Origin: Desulfobacterales bacterium
GTDB taxonomy: Bacteria > Desulfobacterota > Desulfobulbia > Desulfobulbales > BM004
Direction of reading: 5' to 3'
DNA length: 7,707 nucleotides
Assembly (NCBI GenBank): GCA_030621655.1
Contig: JAUXHH010000072.1
Coordinates: forward strand, 1 to 7,707
How positions within the stretch are numbered: position 1 is the stretch's first letter; each line of letters opens with the position of its first letter. The notes below the pieces were generated by a model that worked only from the letters and a program-made list of their open reading frames with translations, ran no database searches and was not told where the DNA came from. Below are positions 1-6,024 of the stretch, piece after piece. The translations under genes and the position numbers were made by a program.

Positions 1-1
1 T

Positions 2-460
2 GTTTTACGACCTCTGTGGGTAGTCATCGCAGGAATTGCTTTGCTCTTAATAGTAAGGCACTTTATTGTTCCCGACGATTTCGGGGTACACGGTGACGGC
101 TTCACCTACAACTTCCACCGCCTTTCAAATGTTGATGAATGGAAGGATTTCAAGGTAAAATACCGCGGCAGGGAATACTGCCAGGAGTGTCATGAAGAAA
201 ACGTAGAATCCATTCTCGAATCACCCCATGCGATCATACAATGTGAAAACTGCCACGGGCCTGCCATCGATCATCCCGACAACCCGGAAGCCTTGGCAAT
301 AGATACCAGCAGGGCTCAATGCCTCAGGTGCCATACCTATCTGCCCTACCCCACCAGCCAGCGTTCCGAGCTTCCTGGTATTGACCCCCAAGATCATAAT
401 CCCGGTGAAAATTGCGTTGATTGCCATAATCCGCATAACCCCGATTTGGAGAATATGTAA
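2..460 (+). CDS. Membrane-anchored tetrahaem cytochrome c (5' end outside window)
   Basis: The reading frame is open to the left edge, so the start codon lies upstream; codons begin at base 2. The first visible residues form a hydrophobic helix (LRPLWVVIAGIALLLIV) that is probably an uncleaved N-terminal anchor, so only a few residues are likely missing. Four CxxCH haem sites follow: CQECH (179-193), CENCH (242-256), CLRCH (320-334) and CVDCH (413-427). The last is followed by NPHNP, close to the CVHCHNPHSP end of the tetrahaem protein at 5333. Several further histidines could be distal ligands, suggesting bis-His low-potential haems. The inferred role is a periplasmic electron relay paired with the downstream ferredoxin and NrfD protein. 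The stop codon overlaps the next start by one base, which implies translational coupling. The cytochrome assignment is secure; the exact subfamily is not. Confidence 0.9.
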   Translation, partial: VLRPLWVVIAGIALLLIVRHFIVPDDFGVHGDGFTYNFHRLSNVDEWKDFKVKYRGREYCQECHEENVESILESPHAIIQCENCHGPAIDHPDNPEALAIDTSRAQCLRCHTYLPYPTSQRSELPGIDPQDHNPGENCVDCHNPHNPDLENM

Positions 461-1230
461 TGAGTTGTTCCCGTCGAGATTTATTAAAAAATACTTTCAA
501 AGCCACCCTGGCTTCGGCGCTGCCCCTTTCAGCCTTTAAAATGCTGAGCCCGGCCCAGGTCAAGGCTTCAGTGGGCGATTCAAATGTCCGTTGGGTCTTC
601 CTGGTAGACACCCATAAATGCGTGGGATGCGGTCTCTGCGTCAAGGCCTGTAAAAATGAGAATGAAATCCCGTATGACCTGCCAATTACCAGGACATGGG
701 TGGAACGTTATGTGCTCATGAAAAACGGCCAGTCGCATATCGAATCGCCATCCGGGGGCAGGGACGGCTACACGGATACAAAGATACGCGGAAATGACAT
801 CCCTGCTGATCAGATTACCAAGGGATTTTTTGTGCCCAAGCTCTGCAATCAGTGCAAAAAACCGGCCTGCGTGCAGGTCTGTCCGGTCGGTGCAACATAC
901 CAGACCCGTGACGGCGTCGTCCTGGTTGACAGAACCTGGTGTATCGGCTGCGGCTACTGCATCATGGCATGTCCTTATGGTATGCGTTTTTTCCACCCGG
1001 TTCATAAAGTTGCGGAAAAATGCACCTTCTGCTACCACCGAATAACGAAAGGCATGAAGACCGCCTGCGTGCAAAACTGCCCTTTTGAAGCCCGGCAGAT
1101 CGGCAACCTGAAGGATCCAAACGATCCGGTAACCAAAATAATCATGAATGAGCGTGTTGCTGTTTTGAAAGATGAATACGGCACCAAACCCCAGGTCTAC
1201 TATATCGGCCTGGATACCAATGTGAGGTAA
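460..1230 (+). CDS. Tat-exported ferredoxin-like subunit with four [4Fe-4S] sites (DsrO/HybA/NrfC type)
   Basis: This is a 256-residue iron-sulfur electron-transfer subunit. The N terminus SRRDLLK (residues 4-10), followed by a hydrophobic stretch, is a twin-arginine signal, so the folded protein is predicted to act in the periplasm. Sixteen cysteines fall into four clusters' worth of motifs: C54/57/60/64, C129/132/137/141, C161/164/167/171 and C188/191/203/207. This is the arrangement of the DsrO, HybA and NrfC families, which pass electrons between an NrfD-type membrane subunit and cytochromes or a catalytic subunit. The ATG overlaps the upstream stop (TAATG), and GGAG at 448-451 lies eight bases before it, so the start is well supported. 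The NrfD gene begins four bases downstream. A clear relative is encoded at 6025-6957. No catalytic molybdopterin partner is visible nearby. Confidence 0.93.
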   Translation: MSCSRRDLLKNTFKATLASALPLSAFKMLSPAQVKASVGDSNVRWVFLVDTHKCVGCGLCVKACKNENEIPYDLPITRTWVERYVLMKNGQSHIESPSGGRDGYTDTKIRGNDIPADQITKGFFVPKLCNQCKKPACVQVCPVGATYQTRDGVVLVDRTWCIGCGYCIMACPYGMRFFHPVHKVAEKCTFCYHRITKGMKTACVQNCPFEARQIGNLKDPNDPVTKIIMNERVAVLKDEYGTKPQVYYIGLDTNVR

Positions 1231-1234
1231 ACGA

Positions 1235-2509
1235 ATGTCGGTAGAAGCTATAGTGGCCCAAGGAGCCGAACACCTGGGCGTCCACGGTCTTGAATGGACA
1301 TCCAAGGAACTCTTTACGTATCCCAACGAGTTCATTTACTGGAGTATCCAGATCGTTATGTATCCCTATATGACCGGTCTGGTGGCAGGGGCCTTCGTTC
1401 TCTCCTCCCTCTATCATGTATTCGGCCAGCAGGATCTGAAAAATATGGCACGGTTTTCACTTGTCTTTTCCCTTGCCCTGCTGCCGGTTGCCATGATGCC
1501 GCTGCAGCTGCATCTGCAGCAGCCTTTCAGGGGCATGAATGTCATGTTTACCCCGCATTTCACCTCGGCCATTGCCGCCTTTGGTATCGTGTTTTCAACC
1601 TATGCGGTCATTGTTTTGAGCGAAATCTGGTTTGTCTACCGTCAATACTTCGTAGAGCAGGTTATTGCCTTAAAAGGCAGAGAAGGGATTAAAGACCGTT
1701 TCATGTATTACCTCTATATTGTTCTTACCCTTGGCGCCTTTGACACCAGTGACAAGGCCATTGCCAAGGACAAAAAGGCCGTCAAAATCCTGGCCGCCAT
1801 CGGTATCCCGGTTGCCTGCTTCCTGCATGGCTATGCGGGATTTATCTTCGGCTCTGTCAAGGCCAATGCCCTCTGGATGTCACCACTCATGCCGGTCATC
1901 TTTATCATGTCAGCAATTGTCTCCGGTATCGCTCTCTGTATGCTCACCTATATCATCATCATGGAATGGAAGAAGTGGGGCACCATCATTGCCAAAGGTA
2001 AAGGCGACAAGTCGGTACATGTCATTGCCGGCGCCGAACTCGATGTCATCACCAAGACCTCGCGCTATCTCCTCGGTTTTCTGATTGCAGCCATCACCCT
2101 TGAACTGCTGGATCTTATTTTCAGGGGCTACACAGCCATGAAGTCCTGGGACATCCTGCGCTCTGTCATGTATGGCAAAGACTTTATGAATATTTTTGTC
2201 CTGCAGTACACCCTTGGCAACCTGGTACCATTTATACTTCTGCTGATGCCGCGTCTTACAATAAAGCGGGTTTTCGTGGCCCTCGTTCTCGTACTTTTCG
2301 GCGTGTTCATGATGCGTTGGAATGTCGTCATAGGCGGCCAGGCCTTCTCCCTGTCATTTGCCGGGTACATGCATTACCACATGCCGATAATTCCACATAG
2401 TCTGGAAACATTTAAGGAAGGCCTCTTTGGTGCTTTGACTGTTGCGGCAACGCCGTTTGTACTTTTCTGGATCATCAATAAGGTAACACCGTCATTCGAG
2501 TACAAATAA
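1235..2509 (+). CDS. NrfD/PsrC-family integral membrane quinone-interacting subunit (large form)
   Basis: This 424-residue protein is strongly hydrophobic, with about nine or ten predicted membrane helices (roughly residues 33-63, 74-94, 108-139, 155-170, 184-207, 213-244, 277-300, 319-339, 344-375 and 396-415). NrfD-family proteins bind quinones in the membrane and exchange electrons with a periplasmic ferredoxin. The length and the motif RWNVVIGGQ (361-369) resemble, from memory, the larger NrfD forms such as ActC and QrcD more than the short NrfD. The start is supported by GAGG at 1224-1227, seven bases before the ATG, and by the 4-nt gap to the ferredoxin gene. The ferredoxin is its probable direct partner. 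No haem-binding CxxCH motif is present. The family call is firm; proton-translocation ability is not deducible here. Confidence 0.9.
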   Translation: MSVEAIVAQGAEHLGVHGLEWTSKELFTYPNEFIYWSIQIVMYPYMTGLVAGAFVLSSLYHVFGQQDLKNMARFSLVFSLALLPVAMMPLQLHLQQPFRGMNVMFTPHFTSAIAAFGIVFSTYAVIVLSEIWFVYRQYFVEQVIALKGREGIKDRFMYYLYIVLTLGAFDTSDKAIAKDKKAVKILAAIGIPVACFLHGYAGFIFGSVKANALWMSPLMPVIFIMSAIVSGIALCMLTYIIIMEWKKWGTIIAKGKGDKSVHVIAGAELDVITKTSRYLLGFLIAAITLELLDLIFRGYTAMKSWDILRSVMYGKDFMNIFVLQYTLGNLVPFILLLMPRLTIKRVFVALVLVLFGVFMMRWNVVIGGQAFSLSFAGYMHYHMPIIPHSLETFKEGLFGALTVAATPFVLFWIINKVTPSFEYK

Positions 2510-2596
2510 CAACTTGAATGAACAGATAATTCTGCCAAGGAATTGGATGAGCACAAATCTTGACAACTCGCAAAAAGTCTGTCGTACCGTTTTGAG

Positions 2597-2737
2597 ATGG
2601 CAAAGTAAAAAGTTGATATACAGGTAAGCGTCAGACTCCGAGGAGTAGTTGTGTCACGAAAGCGCAGGCATACTTTAGTATGTTGAGCATTTCGTGAACC
2701 TGCTACGACGCAGTAGAGCGGCTTTTTACAAAGCCAT
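2597..2737. repeat. Nested inverted-repeat element, MITE- or REP-like
   Basis: Three pairs of arms are nested in the right order for one long imperfect stem. The outer pair is ATGGCAAAGTAAAAAG (2597-2612) with CTTTTTACAAAGCCAT (2722-2737), 13 of 16 complementary. The middle pair is GCGTC (2628-2632) with GACGC (2707-2711). The inner pair is CACGAAA (2655-2661) with TTTCGTG (2690-2696), closing on CATAC-TTTA-GTATG (2669-2682). Local hairpins also exist: ACTCC-GA-GGAGT (2635-2646) and GGCTTT-TTAC-AAAGCC (2720-2735). Such complexity in an intergenic gap suggests a dispersed palindromic element or a structured RNA. Only one copy is in the window, so repetition in the genome is inferred. It could also act as a processing or attenuation structure between two operon parts. 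Confidence 0.6.
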
Positions 2738-2763
2738 AAATCTTCAAACACATAACAGCTCCA

Positions 2764-2771
2764 AGGGGGAG
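2764..2771 (+). promoter_or_regulatory. Strong ribosome binding site of the Rieske gene
   Basis: AGGGGGAG lies five bases before the ATG at 2777. It is the strongest purine-rich site in the window and fixes the start of the Rieske protein directly before its twin-arginine motif. Confidence 0.7.
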
Positions 2772-2776
2772 TAAAT

Positions 2777-3187
2777 ATGGAAAGACGGCAATTACTGAAA
2801 TCATCTCTTGCTTTCCTCGGTACAGCTACCCTGATATCTTTTGTGTACCCTGCTTCAAAGTTTCTCATCCCGCCAAAGAACAATGCTCAAGATGCTCAGG
2901 TAACCCTCGACAAAGACCAAATCCCGCCCGGCACAGCCAAAGAGATACTCTATAACGGCGTTCCCCTGGTTATAATCAACCGGCGGGGCAGCGGTTTCAT
3001 TGCCCTCTCAAGGGTATGTACCCATCTGGGCTGCCTGGTCGGCTATGACAGTTTTAATAATAAAATGGTCTGTCCATGTCATGCAGCGGAATTCGACCTG
3101 GAGGGCAAGGTGCTCGCCGGTCCTGCCACAAAACCTTTGCCTAGATATCCGCTTAAAATCAGTTCAAAGCAGATAACCATTGGCTAA
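2777..3187 (+). CDS. Rieske [2Fe-2S] protein of a cytochrome bc/b6f-type complex
   Basis: This 136-residue protein opens with ERRQLLK and a hydrophobic segment (about residues 9-25), an N-terminal Tat-type signal that normally stays as the membrane anchor in Rieske proteins. The first box is CTHLGC (81-86) and the second CPCHAAEFD (99-107). C81, H83, C99 and H102 are the expected cluster ligands; C86 and C101 can form the usual disulfide. In the second box the common CPCHGSxYD pattern has Ala in place of Ser (104) and Phe in place of Tyr (106). Both residues normally hydrogen-bond the cluster and raise its potential, so a low-potential, menaquinol-compatible cluster is inferred. The protein is short for the family. 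It is followed after 42 nt by cytochrome b, the usual partner, to which it should pass one electron from the Qo site. Confidence 0.95.
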   Translation: MERRQLLKSSLAFLGTATLISFVYPASKFLIPPKNNAQDAQVTLDKDQIPPGTAKEILYNGVPLVIINRRGSGFIALSRVCTHLGCLVGYDSFNNKMVCPCHAAEFDLEGKVLAGPATKPLPRYPLKISSKQITIG

Positions 3188-3229
3188 CAAAAATGCTTTT
3201 ATTTTGATAATTCATCACGGGGTCATATA

Positions 3230-4324
3230 ATGTGGGGAAAAATTAAGCACTGGGTAGAAGTTAGGTTGGGTCTCGAAGAACTGATCAATAGGCATTTACG
3301 GTCATACAAGACACCCAAGGGAGCCAATTTCCTAAACACCTTAGGCTTTGTTGCCCTGATCGCCTTTATTGTCCAGGTCATCACCGGCATCATGCTGCTC
3401 CTTTATTATCTGCCCCACCCTGATCATGCTTTCCAAAGCGTTCAAACCATCACCAATGATATTCCCTACGGCTGGCTCTTCCGCCTCATACATAATATCG
3501 GTTCCAATATTATAATCGGTGTGATCATCATCCACCTGATCCATGTTTTTCTACGGGTCAGCTATAAAAGGCCCAGAGAGGTCACCTGGATTTCCGGCTG
3601 TATCATGTTCTTTCTGGTGCTCCTGACAAGTATTACCGGACAACTATTGCCCTGGCACCAGACAGGATTCTGGCAGACCACCGTCACCTCGACAATTCCT
3701 GCCTTCCTGCCGGTTATCGGCGAAGGGATTTCCTCGTATATGCGCGGTGGAGAATTTGTCACGGGAATTACGCTTTCCAGGTACTTTTCCTTTCATGTTG
3801 TCATACTGCCGGTGATCATCAGCGTTCTTATCGGGCTGCATGTCCTGTTGATCCGGCGCCAGGGCATTTCCACCTCTCCTTCCCTCGAACCTGAAAGCAG
3901 CAAAACTTCCAGCACTGAATTCAAACGGGAGAATCATCCGGAAGGCCGACCATGCTTTCCCCACTTTTCCTTAAAACGTCTGTTCATGGTAATGATCTAT
4001 TTTGCCATAGTCTTTTTTATCCTGACGTTCATGCCAAATCTTTTCCTGCCACCGGAAACCAATATACCGGCAAACCCCCTGATGACCCCTGAATCCATCA
4101 GGCCGGCCTGGTATTTCCTGGCGCCATATCAGCTGATTAAAATCATACCCAATGACATCATGGGTATCAGTCTGGTGGTTATCTTCTCTGCAATCCTGCT
4201 GCTCTGGCCTTTTTTTGACGCCAAAGAAGGGGAGAGAAATATACTCAAAAGACCTATTCTTCTCAGTGCGGCATTGATTGCTTTGACACTCTGGGGAATA
4301 TTTACTGTCTGGGGGATGTATTAA
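3230..4324 (+). CDS. Cytochrome b of fused b6/subunit IV type
   Basis: This is a 364-residue dihaem membrane protein. H88/H102 in helix B and H189/H204 in helix D are the predicted haem b ligands; 14 residues between the second pair is the b6 or Gram-positive spacing. About seven helices are visible (roughly 35-60, 81-108, 118-140, 185-208, 250-272, 310-328, 343-362), equal to b6 plus subunit IV in one chain, joined by a hydrophilic Ser/Glu-rich linker (about 211-247). The Qo signature reads PAWY (292-295) in place of PEWY, and the usual LPWDQ reads LPWHQ (140-144). No cysteine lies near residue 35, where b6-type proteins bind the extra haem ci. GGGG (3219-3222) is a modest ribosome site. It forms a quinol-oxidising core with the upstream Rieske protein, and its stop overlaps the next start. 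Confidence 0.95.
   Translation: MWGKIKHWVEVRLGLEELINRHLRSYKTPKGANFLNTLGFVALIAFIVQVITGIMLLLYYLPHPDHAFQSVQTITNDIPYGWLFRLIHNIGSNIIIGVIIIHLIHVFLRVSYKRPREVTWISGCIMFFLVLLTSITGQLLPWHQTGFWQTTVTSTIPAFLPVIGEGISSYMRGGEFVTGITLSRYFSFHVVILPVIISVLIGLHVLLIRRQGISTSPSLEPESSKTSSTEFKRENHPEGRPCFPHFSLKRLFMVMIYFAIVFFILTFMPNLFLPPETNIPANPLMTPESIRPAWYFLAPYQLIKIIPNDIMGISLVVIFSAILLLWPFFDAKEGERNILKRPILLSAALIALTLWGIFTVWGMY
4311..4317 (+). promoter_or_regulatory. Ribosome binding site for the pentahaem cytochrome, inside the cytochrome b end
   Basis: GGGGGAT lies six bases before the ATG at 4324 and within the last codons of the cytochrome b gene. With the one-base stop/start overlap it points to coupled translation of the two subunits. 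Confidence 0.6.
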
Positions 4325-5187
4325 TGAAGAGATATCTGCTGCTGCAAATCGTCATTCTAATTGTCCTGTTTTCAACAGATTTTTCCCAGGCCGGCTACCG
4401 TGAAACTTTTGAAAAAGAGTTCATGCTGTCACCCTGGTCCATTGCTAAAGGGGAGACCAGCGCCTGCATCCAGTGCCACACCTCGGATGACATGGGACCT
4501 GAAATGCATGAGATCACCAGGCAGTGGAAAGACAGCTGGCATGCTAAGAACAATATATCATGCCACGACTGCCATGGTGGTGCTCCTGAAGATGCCAGTA
4601 TGTCCATGATGCACCAGCGAGGCTTTAAAGGCTCACCCCAGGATAGTGACATTCCTGAATTTTGCGGCTCCTGCCACATTGCCATCCTGGACAACTATCT
4701 GAAAAGCGGTCACGGTAAAACCTTTTGCGACGCTGCTGAGGGACCAAGCTGTGTTACCTGTCACGGTTCGCACAATATCCAGCAAGCAAATATGGATATA
4801 ATCAATGAGCAGCTTTGCTCACAGTGCCATACCTACGAGCGAGCCAAAGAAATGAAACAAGCTTTGTTTATTGTTGAAAATAAATTAAGCAGTGTTGAAG
4901 AAAGTCTCGCCCACCTGCAAATGCTGGGCATTAATGTGGATGACCAGGAAAAATCCTTTTTCCGGACCCATTTAGAATTCCGCGCCCTTTTTCATTCTAT
5001 TGATGTTGAAGCGGTACGCGTAAAGTCCAGCGATTACACCCAAAAACTTGAAATAATTGAGAGCAAAATAGACGATTCTTTTAATAAACTGGCATATAGA
5101 AGAAATTTCTCCGCTTATCTTTTCCTGCTTTTTATAGGTCTCAGCATTGTCGTCTTCCTGCTGTCAAAATCCTATGAACAGAAGTAA
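4324..5187 (+). CDS. Pentahaem cytochrome c with C-terminal membrane anchor
   Basis: This 287-residue exported protein has a signal peptide (residues 1-23, probable cleavage after SQA). Five CxxCH sites follow: CIQCH (48-52), CHDCH (80-84), CGSCH (114-118), CVTCH (143-147) and CSQCH (165-169). Extra histidines (for example H73, H97, H130, H150) could be distal ligands. Residues about 172-260 have no haem motif, are charged and probably helical, possibly coiled-coil. A hydrophobic helix at about 263-281 with a short basic tail makes a C-terminal anchor. It directly follows cytochrome b with overlapping stop and start codons, so it takes the place of cytochrome c1 or f as electron acceptor from the Rieske protein; this role is inferred from position. 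The haem arrangement recalls the NapC/NrfH and octahaem cytochrome superfamilies loosely, with no firm match. Confidence 0.9.
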   Translation: MKRYLLLQIVILIVLFSTDFSQAGYRETFEKEFMLSPWSIAKGETSACIQCHTSDDMGPEMHEITRQWKDSWHAKNNISCHDCHGGAPEDASMSMMHQRGFKGSPQDSDIPEFCGSCHIAILDNYLKSGHGKTFCDAAEGPSCVTCHGSHNIQQANMDIINEQLCSQCHTYERAKEMKQALFIVENKLSSVEESLAHLQMLGINVDDQEKSFFRTHLEFRALFHSIDVEAVRVKSSDYTQKLEIIESKIDDSFNKLAYRRNFSAYLFLLFIGLSIVVFLLSKSYEQK

Positions 5188-5332
5188 CCAATTATTGGCT
5201 TTACAAAAGAATCACTTTGCTACTAAAACTGGATCAAATCTACCGAAATATATCAGCCAATTTTGCATCCGGCTCAGTAATTTAATTGTTCATGGATCAA
5301 CAAGCTTTTGTTTTCAGCATGGAGAATAACGT
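5188..5332 (+). other. Intergenic gap with possible operator-like dyads
   Basis: This AT-rich 145-nt gap contains no credible gene. A short palindrome CCAATTATTGG (5188-5198) starts right after the stop codon; it has no following T run, so it is a poor terminator. An imperfect 18-bp dyad (5286-5303, TTGTT...AACAA arms) sits 30 bases before the next start. TTTACA (5200-5205) with TACTAA (5221-5226) is a weak promoter-like pair with short spacing. A separate promoter for the last module is possible but unproven. Confidence 0.4.
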
Positions 5333-5956
5333 ATGAGCAGTCACACTAAATTTATAACATTAGTCGCTGTTGCCTTGGCGGTATCTTTTCTGACCCTAAG
5401 TACCCAGGCCTTAAGCAGTGAATCGCATAAAGCCGAGAAGCCCAAAACTTCTGAAATTCCTAAGAACTATGACACCCCCAAATACTTTGTGCCGCCACCA
5501 CCCTTTTCAGAAGGTATTTTCCCCTGCTCCGACTGCCATGAGGATATGGACGTCAATCCGGAACGAAGAGAATTGGAAGATGAGCATGTTGAAATTTCTG
5601 AGATGTTCAACCATGCCAGTGATCAAAGATGGTGTCTTGACTGTCATAACCCTGATGACAGGGATGTACTGCGATTAGCCAACGGTGACCTGGTCTCCTT
5701 TGAGGAATCCTACAACCTCTGCGGCCAGTGCCACGGCACAATTTTCAGGGACTGGAAGGCCGGCATCCATGGCAAGCGAACCGGTGAGTGGAACGGCAGG
5801 AAACAGTATAGACTGTGCGTGCACTGCCATAACCCTCACAGCCCTAAATTCAAAGCAATAAAACCTCTGCCGCCACCGAATAATCCTTTGGAAATAAAAT
5901 ACAAGAAACTTTCGGATGAAGAAATTCCCAGAAACCCTCTGGGAAATATACAATAA
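5333..5956 (+). CDS. Exported tetrahaem cytochrome c
   Basis: This is a 207-residue protein with a signal peptide (residues 1-26, probable cleavage after TQA) and no second membrane helix, so it is predicted to be periplasmic and soluble, or bound to its partners. Four CxxCH sites are present: CSDCH (65-69), CLDCH (101-105), CGQCH (130-134) and CVHCH (162-166). Proline-rich stretches border the haem region (VPPPP at 53-57, LPPPNNP at 179-185) and may be docking segments. The ending CVHCHNPHSP resembles CVDCHNPHNP of the cytochrome at the left edge, so the two are probably diverged relatives. GGAG at 5321-5324, eight bases before the ATG, supports the start. It precedes a four-cluster ferredoxin and an NrfD gene, repeating the order of the first module, and presumably exchanges electrons with them. 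Confidence 0.9.
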   Translation: MSSHTKFITLVAVALAVSFLTLSTQALSSESHKAEKPKTSEIPKNYDTPKYFVPPPPFSEGIFPCSDCHEDMDVNPERRELEDEHVEISEMFNHASDQRWCLDCHNPDDRDVLRLANGDLVSFEESYNLCGQCHGTIFRDWKAGIHGKRTGEWNGRKQYRLCVHCHNPHSPKFKAIKPLPPPNNPLEIKYKKLSDEEIPRNPLGNIQ

Positions 5957-6014
5957 GATTCGTGGCGGTCAACACCGGGCTACTATAACAAAACAGCATA
6001 AACAGCATAGTATT

Positions 6015-6017
6015 GGA
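6015..6017 (+). promoter_or_regulatory. Ribosome binding site deciding the ferredoxin start
   Basis: GGA lies seven bases before the ATG at 6025. A TTG at 6013 is in frame but overlaps this site and has no purine-rich sequence of its own upstream, so the ATG is preferred. Confidence 0.5.
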
Positions 6018-6024
6018 TGCATCT

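Larger units (their letters stand above)
2510..2776 (+). other. Intergenic region between NrfD module and Rieske gene
   Basis: This is the longest non-coding gap (267 nt). Its centre and right part are occupied by the nested inverted-repeat element at 2597-2737. The left part (2510-2596) has no convincing gene. It holds TTGACA at 2560-2565, which looks like a -35 box, but no good -10 box lies 16-18 bases further on. A long minus-strand reading frame crosses this gap into both flanking genes and is judged not to be a gene. A promoter or processing site for the Rieske transcript is plausible but not shown. Confidence 0.6.

Noticed and set aside
580..1335. Minus-strand reading frame of 251 codons
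   Set aside because: It is fully antisense to the four-cluster ferredoxin gene, whose cysteine motifs and Tat signal prove the plus-strand frame.
2560..2588. Possible sigma-70 promoter with TTGACA at 2560-2565
   Set aside because: The -35 match is perfect, but the sequence 16-18 bases downstream (around CGTACC) does not resemble a -10 box.
2374..2883. Minus-strand reading frame of 169 codons spanning the intergenic gap
   Set aside because: It overlaps the ends of both the NrfD and Rieske genes, has no recognisable domain, and is open mainly because the palindromic element happens to lack stops in that frame.
5188..5198. Palindrome CCAATTATTGG as a terminator after the pentahaem gene
   Set aside because: The stem is only five pairs, AT-rich, and has no run of T after it.
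5147..5329. Small plus-strand reading frame of 60 codons before the second tetrahaem gene
   Set aside because: It begins inside the pentahaem gene's anchor region, has no ribosome site, and shows no domain or convincing membrane segment.
5990..6010. Short direct repeat of ACAGCATA
   Set aside because: Two copies of eight bases in an AT-rich spacer are not enough to support a repeat array or binding site.
6013..6024. TTG start for the second ferredoxin
   Set aside because: There is no ribosome site upstream of it, while the ATG at 6025 has GGA at a good distance and leaves a complete Tat signal.
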